Shown: positions 16,400-25,848, counted from the stretch's first letter. The stretch: 37,882 nucleotides of DNA from DAINRZ01 sp964634885 (GCA_964634885.1 CAZWLN010000046.1:1-37882), one strand, 5' to 3'. Numbers and translations: made by a program. Notes: generated by a model not told the origin, from the letters alone.

Positions 16400-16843
16400 A
16401 TGGATAACCAATATGCTCATCTCAAGGGTAAGAGGCTCGGCGCTGTCGATTACGGCAGGAAAAGAACCGGTTTTGCTGTCTGCGACGAGTTCCACATTAC
16501 TACTTCACCCCGTAAGGCCTTAGACACTACAAGCCCGTCATTTATGCAGCAGCTCATGGCTCTCATCGAAGCGGAGAGGGTACGGGCAGTAATTGTCGGG
16601 GTGCCGTACAGGCTCGACAACGTCGAAACAGAAGTCATTGCCGAAATTAATTCTTTCATCGAGGAATTAAAAAATATTTCCGGCCTGGAAATTATTCCTT
16701 ATGATGAATCGTTTACTACGAAAAGAGCTGTAAATACTCTGATTGAAATTGGAAAGAAGAAACGGAAAAGGTCGGAGAAAGGGATGCACGACATGATTGC
16801 CGCTGCATTGATTCTCCGCGATTTTTTAAAGGAGATCGAATGA
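16400..16843 (+). CDS. ruvX: RuvX/YqgF family Holliday junction resolvase-like nuclease
   Basis: The 147-residue product has an RNase H fold: GAVDYGRKRTGFAVCDE (first catalytic Asp of the DYG motif), a central VIVGVPYRLDN, DESFTTKRA (second acidic residue), and the C-terminal HDMIAAALILRDFL with the last Asp. The length is normal (about 140). Family members act on pre-16S rRNA 5' maturation and possibly Holliday junctions. The gene lies 8 nt after the histidine kinase, and its stop overlaps the next gene by 4 nt (ATGA). Confidence 0.92.
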   Translation: MDNQYAHLKGKRLGAVDYGRKRTGFAVCDEFHITTSPRKALDTTSPSFMQQLMALIEAERVRAVIVGVPYRLDNVETEVIAEINSFIEELKNISGLEIIPYDESFTTKRAVNTLIEIGKKKRKRSEKGMHDMIAAALILRDFLKEIE

Positions 16844-18258
16844 TTAAGAGAAAATTGGTATTCACATTATTCCTGGCAGCAAACCTGGCTGTATCTACTC
16901 TTAGTGATATTCACGCAACCGAGAAAGACAAGAGTTTCTACTATGACTACGGTAAGCAGTTCTATGCGGAGATTCACAGGACCGGCAGCGTTAACGGCGA
17001 TTCGACCGAGGCTCTGATAATGTTCAGGATAGTGGACAACCTGATGACATTTTCGAAGAATGTGGACCCTAAGACTCATAAGGAGCAGTTTGTGGCGTGG
17101 CCGAAGGTATATATCGACTTCCGCTACGGCGAAGGGATCATCAGGAAAAGGGCCGAATGGACAGATACCGTCATCGTTACTCATTACGATTCTACAAAAT
17201 CGAAGACGAAATACTGTTCGGGGTACCTGAAAGTGGTTTTACCAAAGGGCAATGTCAGCGTAAACGTTGAATTCCGCAATGACCAGGGTATGGCCCTGAA
17301 GAAGGAAAAGCTCGAACTGGAAGACATACGCGATGACGGGAAGCCGTCGATCAGCAGGCTGATACTTGCGGGCGGCAGGGACGCGTCAGACAATTCCACA
17401 TCGCCCGTACTTTCGGGTTCCGTAATGGAAGCATTTTCGCCTTTCCTTCTCGGAGGCAATGTCGATTTCCGTGCGAAGAACGCCAGGATAATCTCACTTG
17501 TAACATACAGGAACAATTACGACTCTTACAACTACCAGATTGAATATCTTCCGGACCCGGCAGAGAAAATATGGGACAATGTTGCTCCGCAGAGCGGGCA
17601 GGTACATGCCGAAAGAGGCTCCATCGCTTCGGTATTCAGGAGCCCTTCGAAGGAAGACCTCTATTTCTCATTCAGGAATGAAAAAGGCCCCGTTGAGAGC
17701 AACACCGGACTTGTCAACGGTTACATAGACATTCCGCTTCCGGCAGCCTTCATGTATCCGGGCAATTACCGGATTAAGATATATCCTTCGGACCGTGCCG
17801 GCGACACCCTGGCGCAGAACTTCAAAGTCGAATGGGTGGACATGCCGGTTTCGCTGAGGAATCCCGATTATGCTGCCGAGATGATGTACTACACACTCAC
17901 CGACGCCGAGTACGAGGAAATTAGCGACGGCGACAAGACGGAAGTACTGAAGAAGATATGGAAGTACTGGTTAAAGAACGACCCTACGAAGTACACTGTC
18001 TATAACGAAGCCATGGCGGAGTATTACAAGCGTGTGGACTATGCCTTCTTCAATTTCCAGACCATCAACGAGAAAGACGGAGCCAAAACCGACAGGGGTA
18101 AGATATATATACTGAAAGGCCCTCCTACGGACACCGAAAGAAAACTCGAAACCGACAAGACTGTTGAAGAGTGGAAGTACAAGAACCTGAAACAGGTTTA
18201 CGTCTTCGAAACCAACGCCTCCGGACGCTTTAAGCTGAAGAAGATAAACAGTATTTAG
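16840..18258 (+). CDS. secreted GWxTD-domain protein
   Basis: The 472-residue product has a signal peptide (hydrophobic 5-22, cleavage near IHA). Beta-rich N-terminal domains follow (about 30-340), then a C-terminal GWxTD-type domain: IWKYWLKNDPTKYTVYNEAMAEYYKRVDYA in outline, followed by a KTDRGKIYILKGPPTD block and a WKY...YVFE ending. This domain is common in Acidobacteria and the FCB group, and its function is unknown. The defining GWxTD core reads GAKTD here, so the Trp is lost while the flanking RGKIYILKGPPT block is kept. It is probably periplasmic or surface-exposed. It is the last gene of ispF-kinase-ruvX-GWxTD. No terminator hairpin is visible in the 58-bp space to the convergent gene. 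Confidence 0.82.
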   Translation: MIKRKLVFTLFLAANLAVSTLSDIHATEKDKSFYYDYGKQFYAEIHRTGSVNGDSTEALIMFRIVDNLMTFSKNVDPKTHKEQFVAWPKVYIDFRYGEGIIRKRAEWTDTVIVTHYDSTKSKTKYCSGYLKVVLPKGNVSVNVEFRNDQGMALKKEKLELEDIRDDGKPSISRLILAGGRDASDNSTSPVLSGSVMEAFSPFLLGGNVDFRAKNARIISLVTYRNNYDSYNYQIEYLPDPAEKIWDNVAPQSGQVHAERGSIASVFRSPSKEDLYFSFRNEKGPVESNTGLVNGYIDIPLPAAFMYPGNYRIKIYPSDRAGDTLAQNFKVEWVDMPVSLRNPDYAAEMMYYTLTDAEYEEISDGDKTEVLKKIWKYWLKNDPTKYTVYNEAMAEYYKRVDYAFFNFQTINEKDGAKTDRGKIYILKGPPTDTERKLETDKTVEEWKYKNLKQVYVFETNASGRFKLKKINSI

Positions 18259-18316
18259 AGACTCCGGTTTATGAACAAATGTCTTCTGTCCTAAAAGATT
18301 TAAATATTCATATTGG

Positions 18317-20623
18317 TCATTTCACAACGACCACAGGAACACCTATGGAAGAGCTGCCGAAGGCAACCCGAATAATATAAATACCGGTAGGAACTGAATT
18401 GCAATTCCAGATAATTTCTCCGTTATATGAAGAATAGAGGATTCTTTCAATATCGCTGTTGTTGTTGATTTTATTTCCAAGACAATCAAAAACGTTTATG
18501 TTAGCAGTTGAAATGTCTTCATTGCTCAACTCATAGATTACCAGGTGAACGCGCTCATTAGCAGGTTGGGGATAGGGCCTGCCGGCATAGAGGTAAATAT
18601 TATCTCCTTCGGTTTCATCCTCCTTTACCTCGTTCGTTTCCATCGGCGTCAGCTTGACGATGTTTGTCGAGTCGTCGGTATATTGAGCCCGGGCGTAGAT
18701 GACTGAATCATCCGACCAGAAACTGTTGTGATTGGGCAAAGAGAAACCGCGGGTTTCGGGAAAGTAAACGTTGTCCCACGACGGGGAGCCGTCAAGGAGC
18801 GAACTGCTGCAAAGATATCCCATGAGCCTGTGTTTGATATAGATCTTATTATTGAAGTAAAACACTGTATTATTCCCATAAATACTGTCAGACAGGTATG
18901 TTATATTTGTTTTTTCTTTTGAATTCAAATAATGAAATTTATATCTGACTGTATATTTATTATTTACACTGTCGTAAAAAACTTTAGACTGATAGTAAAA
19001 AATATTCTGTCCGTTCCAAATCTCGAAATTGATTGATTCTTCGGGGTTAATATCTACCTGGAAATCATTTTGCCAGGTTTTCCCTTCATCTGAGGACCGT
19101 ATGAGCCAAACCTTTGTACTGTCGTACTTCTTTGCACTGTCGATATAATACCTGTTCTCAGCGGCAATAGCGGCCATTATGCCGTCGTCGTAATGTAAGC
19201 CATACGCTTTAATGGAATCCAACTGGTAAGTGTCGATGTATTTGAAATTGCTGTCGAGGTTGACGAACCACGTGTATCTGTTTTTCGTCAATGAATATGA
19301 TCTCGGGCTGATAACGATCTGATAGCCGGATTTGGTTTTACGGATAGGAAGGTTAGGTTCGGTGTTGTTGATACTCAGAACATCAATATATGAGAGAGAG
19401 TAACTATCGCCGCCGTCGTAAGAACAGAGAATGTTCCTGTTCTTCAGAGTGTCGGAATAGGTATCGCTCCAGCCATGATAGACAAAGCCTTTTCCGGCTT
19501 CGTCAAAGTAAAGGCCGGAAGCTGATGTGAAGTTTCTGTACAGGGTATCTGTAAACAACTGTGGGAGCCAGGTAGTTCCGGCGTTCGTTGTCCAGAATAT
19601 CTGAGCTTTATATGTATAATAGCCGACCTGTTTGTCTGTCCAAAATACCCTGCCAAAACTAAATGATTCGAAAACCACATTTGAAATCAATTCCCAATTG
19701 CTGCCCCTGTCTGAGGAAAGGTATATCGTCTTGCAGGGGCCTACCGCAACGATTGTACTGTTGTCGATGAATTCGAAGGATGTTACTTTTGGGTTGGCAT
19801 AGCGCCTAATGGAGTCGTTGGTCAATTTTGTCGATGTCATGTCAAAACCTGTTTTGTAACACTCGAGCCACGACGCTTTCCATTTTGAATTCTGACGAAT
19901 TGACAGGGTAAAAACTTCGCCGTTGCTTACATTGAAAACTCCGGCCCGCTGTGAGGCAGGACTGAATGAAACTCCGTCGGACGATCTATAAATTGTATCA
20001 CTTATTTTTGCATAGATATAGCCGGTGTCGGCGGTTAAGCTTGCGGCATAGCTACCGTAAGAGCTGATATCCGCGGCATGCTGTTTGTAAGAGTTCTTGC
20101 AGTCGAAGGAGATGATCTGTGCCGAACCGGTAGAGAGAAAGAGCTTATCCCTGAAAAAGATAATTTTTTGACCGTTGAGCGAGAAGTCATAATCAACGGA
20201 AAATACAGCGTTCAGTTCCCTGTCATAGACAATGATGTCTTTCTTTTTCATAAGTAAAAAAACATTATTCTTGCCGACTGCAATATCGCTGATTGAATCG
20301 GCAGGCTGGGATTTGAGTACTTTGCCTTCCTCGTCGAGGCTGAACAGTAGGCCGTTTGTACAATAGCCGAAGTAGAGGCTGCCGTCGGAAACCATTTTTT
20401 TAATAATAACGCTGTCGGCAAATATCTTTTTTTGCGTCCAGTTACGGCCCTTGTCGTAGGAAAAGAGTATTATCCCGCCGTCGCCGTAAGCAACGACCGA
20501 CTTACCGCTGTGGCACACGCCGTTGAAATTGACGCCCATTCTCTCGACGTTGAAGCGCTCGCTGCAGTTAAGGGCAGTTGCTGTGAAAAGCAGTAACAGC
20601 GTTACAATGGCGGCATTTTTCAT
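18317..20623 (-). CDS. secreted Asp-box (BNR) repeat protein with T9SS sorting domain
   Basis: The 768-residue product begins with a signal peptide (MKNAAIVTLLLLFTATA). The start at 20623 is preferred over an upstream in-frame ATG at 20656 because GGGAG lies 7-8 nt before it. At least five Asp-box-like motifs of the SxDxGxxW type are spread along the chain (SYDKGRNWTQ, SSDRGSNWEL, TTNAGTTWLP, SYDGGDSYSL, SSDEGKTWQN), which indicates a sialidase-like beta-propeller or a YCF48-like fold. The last 85 residues, from GRPYPQPANERVHL to VVVVK, are a T9SS type A sorting domain. No sialidase catalytic set is apparent, so the propeller probably serves adhesion or scaffolding. It is monocistronic. Confidence 0.8.
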   Translation of the reverse strand: MKNAAIVTLLLLFTATALNCSERFNVERMGVNFNGVCHSGKSVVAYGDGGIILFSYDKGRNWTQKKIFADSVIIKKMVSDGSLYFGYCTNGLLFSLDEEGKVLKSQPADSISDIAVGKNNVFLLMKKKDIIVYDRELNAVFSVDYDFSLNGQKIIFFRDKLFLSTGSAQIISFDCKNSYKQHAADISSYGSYAASLTADTGYIYAKISDTIYRSSDGVSFSPASQRAGVFNVSNGEVFTLSIRQNSKWKASWLECYKTGFDMTSTKLTNDSIRRYANPKVTSFEFIDNSTIVAVGPCKTIYLSSDRGSNWELISNVVFESFSFGRVFWTDKQVGYYTYKAQIFWTTNAGTTWLPQLFTDTLYRNFTSASGLYFDEAGKGFVYHGWSDTYSDTLKNRNILCSYDGGDSYSLSYIDVLSINNTEPNLPIRKTKSGYQIVISPRSYSLTKNRYTWFVNLDSNFKYIDTYQLDSIKAYGLHYDDGIMAAIAAENRYYIDSAKKYDSTKVWLIRSSDEGKTWQNDFQVDINPEESINFEIWNGQNIFYYQSKVFYDSVNNKYTVRYKFHYLNSKEKTNITYLSDSIYGNNTVFYFNNKIYIKHRLMGYLCSSSLLDGSPSWDNVYFPETRGFSLPNHNSFWSDDSVIYARAQYTDDSTNIVKLTPMETNEVKEDETEGDNIYLYAGRPYPQPANERVHLVIYELSNEDISTANINVFDCLGNKINNNSDIERILYSSYNGEIIWNCNSVPTGIYIIRVAFGSSSIGVPVVVVK

Positions 20624-20746
20624 TATTTCTCCCATCCCATTTGAAAACAAATTCATTATGTATTATTTCAATTATGTATAAACAATTATTTGAAAAAAAA
20701 GTTTCATTGAGTTATATTGCATTCATATATTTTTATATATAGCGGA

Positions 20747-20812
20747 GCTGTGGAAAAGTAATTAATAAATTACTTGCGGTCCTTTATTAAATTACTTTCC
20801 ACAGCCTTTTTT
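20747..20812 (+). terminator. long imperfect inverted repeat with T tract
   Basis: Two 23-nt arms (20747-20769 and 20783-20805) match except for a one-base offset in the A/T part (GCTGTGGAAAAG versus GCTGTGGAAAG). They surround a 13-nt loop, and the right arm is followed by CTTTTTT. In the plus direction this is a textbook terminator shape, yet no plus-strand gene ends here; on the minus strand it lies just after the cysteine-rich gene and would stop that transcript with a weaker tail. Confidence 0.6.
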
Positions 20813-20818
20813 AATTAA

Positions 20819-21475
20819 TTAGTCCTGTTCGCATTTTACGCTCATAAAACACCGCGATTCCCAGGCTTCATCCCTGGTAGAGCCATTTGGAGGCGCAGGA
20901 GACGTTACGATATCATTTTCAATCGTCAATTCAATTGGTTCTGCAAGATCGCATGAAGGGGTACTATAAAACTCTGTTCCGATTTTTTCTTTTATTAATT
21001 TTCCTATCACATAGTCTATGCAGTATTTCCAGTAAGTCCTACACTGGCCTTCACCTCCACAAGAAGTATAAACATAGTTTGAAGGATCGTCAACAGCCGG
21101 CGGAACAACAGCTTTGTGTACCCATTTCCAACAATAAGATAAATCCACGGTCATTGTTATTCCATTCCCACTGCCGTCACATGGAATGTTGCATCCATTA
21201 GCCGCAAGATAGTCTGCCATAAGTCTTGGTACTTCTTCATTAAAGAAATACTCATCAACACTACAAGCAGATAAAAAAGTAAACTGGGTATTTTTTACAT
21301 TAACGGCATATGCTGTTAAGAAATTGCATTTGTAGCAAAACTCAATAATAACATCACAACCATTGTAATTTGTGGTAATCGAAGCGGCAGAATAACCTTC
21401 CTCGCATTCGATTGCCTGAGCAACGCTGGTAAAACCAATAACCAAAAAAGCAAACAAAAATAAAACTCGTCTCAT
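20819..21475 (-). CDS. cysteine-rich secreted orphan protein
   Basis: The 218-residue product has a clear signal peptide (MRRVLFLFAFLVIGFTSVAQA). The mature part has 14 cysteines in about 197 residues, several paired (CYKC, CNIPC), which suggests a disulfide-stabilised extracytoplasmic fold. There is no T9SS sorting domain and no lipobox. I do not recognise the family. The start is fixed by a perfect 8-nt Shine-Dalgarno sequence 5 nt upstream. This differs from neighbouring genes and, with the extended -10 box behind it, hints at strong expression or recent transfer. Codon use is somewhat more AT-rich than in adjacent genes. It is probably monocistronic and faces the Asp-box gene downstream in the same direction. 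Confidence 0.75.
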   Translation of the reverse strand: MRRVLFLFAFLVIGFTSVAQAIECEEGYSAASITTNYNGCDVIIEFCYKCNFLTAYAVNVKNTQFTFLSACSVDEYFFNEEVPRLMADYLAANGCNIPCDGSGNGITMTVDLSYCWKWVHKAVVPPAVDDPSNYVYTSCGGEGQCRTYWKYCIDYVIGKLIKEKIGTEFYSTPSCDLAEPIELTIENDIVTSPAPPNGSTRDEAWESRCFMSVKCEQD

Positions 21476-21480
21476 GGGAG

Positions 21481-21488
21481 ACCTCCTT
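21481..21488 (-). promoter_or_regulatory. consensus Shine-Dalgarno sequence AAGGAGGT
   Basis: The minus strand reads AAGGAGGT five nt before the ATG of the cysteine-rich gene. This full 8-nt complement to the 16S 3' end is unusual in this window, where most starts have none. Confidence 0.85.
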
Positions 21489-21507
21489 GAAATTGTTAAT
21501 AAATACT

Positions 21508-21516
21508 ATTATATCA
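21508..21516 (-). promoter_or_regulatory. extended -10 promoter element TGATATAAT
   Basis: The minus strand has TGATATAAT, a TGn plus a perfect TATAAT, about 33 nt before the ATG. A CTGGAA 17 nt upstream is a poor -35, as expected for an extended -10 promoter. Predicted start of transcription is near 21501, which leaves a leader of about 26 nt. Confidence 0.5.
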
Positions 21517-22003
21517 GCTGAAATCCCGCTTTCCAGCATTTATATTCTTTAACTATTAATTTCATATTGAGGCTTACGTTTTTCTGACGATTAATTCTCC
21601 ATCCTTATAATTCTGAAAAACCGAAGTTTTTGCATTTGTAATAATTCCTTTTGACAATATTTTGTATTTAGTATTTCATAAATACATTGTTAACTTACAA
21701 AAAAAAAAAACTTATGCAAGAAAAATATTTTCCGGAAGCAGCCACTGTTTGAGGAAAAGTACGAAAATTTATTTACTATAATTATCAGTTTATTGTATTT
21801 TATTATCAGTTTCGGAAAACAGGGGAAAAAGTTTTCATAGAAAAATTTTTATTAAAATATCCTATATGGAGTATAGTTATTCTTTAGCCGGACTCTTTTT
21901 TCTTTCTCGAACATTATTTGTCTTCGCGCACTCTCATTCCTATAGGAAAAAACAGGAAATAGTCGTATTTTTAAGCTAAAATACTTGTAAATAATTGATT
22001 GAA
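21517..22003. other. long AT-rich intergenic region
   Basis: This stretch of nearly 490 bp separates divergent genes. It contains poly-A and poly-T runs (for example near 21700), an isolated TTGACA at 21651-21656 without a convincing partner -10, and no open frame or RNA gene that I can recognise. The promoter of the large plus-strand gene must lie here, but I cannot place it. Confidence 0.6.
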
Positions 22004-25000
22004 ATGAATCGGCTTATTATATATATAATACTTTTACTCACAGCAGCCTCCGGCGTCTGTTCCAAGGAACTGAAGGTGGTTTCCAACGACTACTCGGCTT
22101 ACCCCTTAGTAAAAACCGCGGTTTACCTCTACGACAGCCTGGGAGTGGAAACGAACCCGTCGAAAGCCAGGATGAGGGTTACGGATAACCAGGCCGAAGC
22201 AGCAATCTTAAGTGTAGAACCGGGGGGAGCTTCGCACTATCAAAATGCATCGATCCTGATTGCAGTTGATCTCGCCGGTAAGAGCCACCCGCAGAACAAA
22301 GGCCTGGAACTGTCCCGGAAGATTGCCGCCTCCATTGTCCGCGCTGTCAACGACGAAAAGGACGAACTGGCGATTGTCGGCTTCGACCACCTTGCCTATA
22401 TGAACGCCGATTTCACTAACGACAGGCAACTGCTGCTCGACAGGACAGGCAGCTTAGAAAATTCTCCCGGTTCCGACCTGAACAATGCATTCATGTTCGA
22501 ACCAACCGGCATCTTCGCCGTTTTCAAAGCCGCCGCCTATAATAAAACATTAGTCATTATCGGTGATTCGCCTGTTCCGGAGTCAGTCTCCGCCATCAGG
22601 CAAAAATGCCTCGATGACGGCATCAGAGTAGTCTATATTACCATTTTCTCCGAACCGGACCAGTCGTTTAAAGAATTGTGCACTGCGACTGGAGGGCTCT
22701 TCTTCGAAGCGCTGACAGATGAAAGCGCCGTCGGCAATGTATCGGCATTGATCGGCGCTGTTGCTCACAACATCCGGCCTGCAACGGTCAACTGGCAGTC
22801 CGTTTCCGAATGTACCGACCTGAAAGACGTTGTCATTGAATATTATAAAGATGACGGAAAACTGGAAAAAGAAGCGTCGGCCCGCTTTTCTTTTGTCCGC
22901 AGCAGTACCGTTGCCGGATCTGTCAAAGCTGAACCGGCATCTGTAAATTTTGGCATTCCCCTGCCCGGGGGCTATTCTGACGAAACAGTTACCATTACTG
23001 CATTCAAAGATGTAACAATTACCGCCGTGTCTTTCGATTCGCCCGAATTCAGCGTCGTATCAGGCATGATACCTTCCGAAGGCCTGGCTTTGGCTTCAGG
23101 GGAAAGTCACAGCTTCGGCGTCCGCTTCCTGATAACCGACTCCCTGCGCCACTTTGCCTGTCTTACAGTAAGGGCGGGAAACTGTCCCGCGGTTGTGGTC
23201 CCTGTTGTCGGCGGCTATCCGAACAAGTGCGCCGCCAAAAGCCTGAAGTTAACAAATCCCGGTTGTTCCGATACCCTCTTTGTCAACGACACATGCCCGA
23301 TCTCATGGGAAGGAACAATCGAATCCGAACCTGTGAGTGTTGACTATTCCCTGGACAACAGCGGCGTCTGGGTTAACCTGTTAAACGATTACAAAGGATT
23401 AAACTATAAATGGTTAATACCAGCCCTGGACGCAGACAGTGTTGTCTTCAGGGTGGTACAGAACTGGCCGCCGTCGTCGTCCGGACCGATGGCCCTTCGG
23501 CACAAAGCACAGGTACTATCGGCCTTCTTCAACCGCTTAGGCAATGAGCTGGTAACGGTTTCAGGCGATTCCACAGTACATATATGGGATTCGTACAGCG
23601 GGAACAAGCTGTGGGAATTCAATACCGGAGCAGGGAAGTGCCTGTGGGCAGAATTCAGCGCTGACGGTAGTGAAGTTGTTTTCACTTCCGGCTCCCATGT
23701 CCTTGTCTGCAATCCTAAAAGCGGTTACGTCAAACAGAGTGAAGCCTTGTGCAGCGGTTCGGTGACTTCTGTTGCTTACAGTCCTGACGGCCTGCATATT
23801 GCTGCTTCCTGTTCCTCCGGCGAACTGGTTGTGCTGGAATTGCCCGATCTTACTGTTTCGAACTCCATCGACGCAGGCCAGTCCAAACTGTTTAACGCCT
23901 CCTTCAGCCCGGACGGCAATCTGCTTATCAGTTCCGGCAGTTCTGATAAGATAAAGACATGGGCCTGGCCGGGATTGGCTCCTGCCGCCGATTTCGATGC
24001 CGGCTCAACAGTATGTATGTTCGGCAGGTTCTCGAAAGACCAGAAAAAATTCGTTGCTGCAAGCTGGTACGGCAAGGCTTTCGTCTGGCCTGTAACACAG
24101 GGAAAATCGTCCTATACCATAAGTGATACGCTTTACACCGTAACCCACATGAAAGACACTTCCGGGGCCATAGCCATCAATTATGCAGAGTTCCTCAGGG
24201 ATTCCACCGGGAAGGAATTGCTGATGACGGCAGGGTTGGACAAGGCTGCCCTGTGGAACGCTGCCGACGGCAAACCTGCCGGCTGGTCCCGCAGCCACAG
24301 CAGCAATGTTTCCACGGCGTCGGCTAACTTCGACGGAAGCCGTATCGTTACGGCGAGTTGGGACAGTACGGCTGTAATTAATACCATGTTCAGGGTGAGC
24401 GTACAGACAGACGAATCAGACTGTCACGCATCGTTGGCCAAAGCAGAAATTGCCCGCTATGAGATTGACTTCGGGGAGATTCCCGTCAATGCAATTAAAG
24501 ATACCCTCATCATCAACGGCATCGAGAAGATCAGCGGCTACAATTTCGAAGTGGAGATTACCGGGTTGACAGGCAGTTCAGCAAATTCATTTACCCTGAT
24601 CTCACCTCTTATGAATAAAACCATTGGCAGGGTGAGTTCCCTGCCTCTCTATGTCCGCTACCAGCCAAAGAATGACGGTGTGAACGAAGCCCTTCTCAAT
24701 GTGAAGATACCCGGTAAGACGGTAAGCCTGAAGTTCAACGGCAACGCCTATACACCTGCATTTTCAATAAATAAGAATGCAATCGATTTCGGGGAAGTGG
24801 ACCTCGGCGATTTCAAAGACAGCCTGATCGGTAGTTTCATTAACAACATATCGCCAAAAGCTTCATCTGTCAGGCTTGTGCCGGACAACACCAGTTTCAA
24901 AGTATCGGGCGACAGCATTGCCGTCATTGACCCTGGTATGCCCTATGACCTGGGCCTGCGCTATTTCTCCGACGTCCCCGGCCGGCAGGCAGGATTGCTC

Positions 25001-25747
25001 AATTTAACATTTGACACCAAGCCGTTCACAGAGAAGGTCGTTCTTTTTGCAGGTTCTGTCCCACCGAAGATCGACACTCTGTCGGTAACTGTCGGCAATG
25101 TATCTGAGAAAGCGGACAGGATCATCCATGTGCCGGTCGTTGTCACCAGGCTGACCGACAAAGGTGCCTTCAGCCGTTCTGCCGGCCTTCAGTTCGGACT
25201 GTCGTTCAATGAGACACTGCTGGAGCCGCTCGACAAAAGTTCGGTTACATACCGGGACGGCAAATGTACCATGGTTGTTACGGTACCATGGTTTGAAGGC
25301 AGCAGCGATACGCTTCTGCCTGCTTTCAGGACCGGATTGGGCAACGACAGCGTTACAGTGCTTGCTGTCGGGAATGTACGTCCTGTTCGCCCTGCAAAAG
25401 TGCACGCCGTCGCTAACGACGGGGTCTTCCGCCTGAGCGATGTATGCCGGGACGGTGGCGGCAGGCTCTTCGAGGATTCGGACGTATTCCTGTTGCAGCA
25501 GAATGTTCCCAATCCCTTTACCGAAATTACCAGGATTGATTTTGTTACTATCGAGAACAGCCGAACAACCCTGACAATTACGGATATGCTCGGTAACGAG
25601 GCTGCTGTGTTGGTTGACGGATGGCTTCCGGCCGGCCTCCACTACTGTAGTTTCGACGGTTCAGGCTTAGGTTCCGGCGTTTATTATTATACAATCAGGA
25701 CCGGTTCAATGGTTGTGACAAAGGAAATGATGCTGATAAAACAGTAA
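22004..25747 (+). CDS. very large secreted multidomain protein: vWA-like, Ig-like, WD40 propeller, T9SS sorting domain
   Basis: The 1247-residue product begins with a signal peptide (MNRLIIYIILLLTAASGVCS); an in-frame TTG at 21995 is less likely as start. Approximate order: a von Willebrand A-like domain (about 85-265) whose MIDAS motif is degenerate (DLAGKSH instead of DxSxS); an ASPM/HYDIN-type Ig-like domain (about 305-410); a short beta domain with two Cys pairs; a WD40-like propeller (about 495-795; LVTVSGDSTVHIWD, SYSPDGLHIAASCSSG, FSPDGNLLISSGSSD); two further HYDIN-like Ig domains (about 815-1020); a cohesin-like beta domain (about 1025-1155); and a T9SS type A sorting domain (from LLQQNVPNPFTEI to MMLIKQ). 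This fits a surface adhesin or scaffold. WD40 repeats in a T9SS cargo protein are uncommon. Confidence 0.82.
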   Translation: MNRLIIYIILLLTAASGVCSKELKVVSNDYSAYPLVKTAVYLYDSLGVETNPSKARMRVTDNQAEAAILSVEPGGASHYQNASILIAVDLAGKSHPQNKGLELSRKIAASIVRAVNDEKDELAIVGFDHLAYMNADFTNDRQLLLDRTGSLENSPGSDLNNAFMFEPTGIFAVFKAAAYNKTLVIIGDSPVPESVSAIRQKCLDDGIRVVYITIFSEPDQSFKELCTATGGLFFEALTDESAVGNVSALIGAVAHNIRPATVNWQSVSECTDLKDVVIEYYKDDGKLEKEASARFSFVRSSTVAGSVKAEPASVNFGIPLPGGYSDETVTITAFKDVTITAVSFDSPEFSVVSGMIPSEGLALASGESHSFGVRFLITDSLRHFACLTVRAGNCPAVVVPVVGGYPNKCAAKSLKLTNPGCSDTLFVNDTCPISWEGTIESEPVSVDYSLDNSGVWVNLLNDYKGLNYKWLIPALDADSVVFRVVQNWPPSSSGPMALRHKAQVLSAFFNRLGNELVTVSGDSTVHIWDSYSGNKLWEFNTGAGKCLWAEFSADGSEVVFTSGSHVLVCNPKSGYVKQSEALCSGSVTSVAYSPDGLHIAASCSSGELVVLELPDLTVSNSIDAGQSKLFNASFSPDGNLLISSGSSDKIKTWAWPGLAPAADFDAGSTVCMFGRFSKDQKKFVAASWYGKAFVWPVTQGKSSYTISDTLYTVTHMKDTSGAIAINYAEFLRDSTGKELLMTAGLDKAALWNAADGKPAGWSRSHSSNVSTASANFDGSRIVTASWDSTAVINTMFRVSVQTDESDCHASLAKAEIARYEIDFGEIPVNAIKDTLIINGIEKISGYNFEVEITGLTGSSANSFTLISPLMNKTIGRVSSLPLYVRYQPKNDGVNEALLNVKIPGKTVSLKFNGNAYTPAFSINKNAIDFGEVDLGDFKDSLIGSFINNISPKASSVRLVPDNTSFKVSGDSIAVIDPGMPYDLGLRYFSDVPGRQAGLLNLTFDTKPFTEKVVLFAGSVPPKIDTLSVTVGNVSEKADRIIHVPVVVTRLTDKGAFSRSAGLQFGLSFNETLLEPLDKSSVTYRDGKCTMVVTVPWFEGSSDTLLPAFRTGLGNDSVTVLAVGNVRPVRPAKVHAVANDGVFRLSDVCRDGGGRLFEDSDVFLLQQNVPNPFTEITRIDFVTIENSRTTLTITDMLGNEAAVLVDGWLPAGLHYCSFDGSGLGSGVYYYTIRTGSMVVTKEMMLIKQ

Positions 25748-25810
25748 AATGAATTATAAATTAAAATATGATTAATAAATGTAACTATGTGAAACAAAAT
25801 CCGGTTTGAA

Positions 25811-25822
25811 TTGTTTAAACAA
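25811..25822. promoter_or_regulatory. 12-bp perfect palindrome upstream of 25849 gene
   Basis: TTGTTTAAACAA lies 26 nt before the start codon in an otherwise AT-rich 100-bp gap. It could be an operator or chance in AT-rich DNA. Confidence 0.2.
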
Positions 25823-25848
25823 AGAAGTTGGGGCAAATTTGAGTGTTG

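Noticed and set aside
21651..21656. TTGACA hexamer as a promoter of the large secreted protein
   Set aside because: There is no convincing -10 at 16-18 nt, and it is about 350 nt from the start codon in very AT-rich DNA.
25004..25642. 212-residue minus-strand frame opposite the large T9SS protein
   Set aside because: It is antisense to the cohesin-like and sorting domains that are clearly coded on the plus strand.
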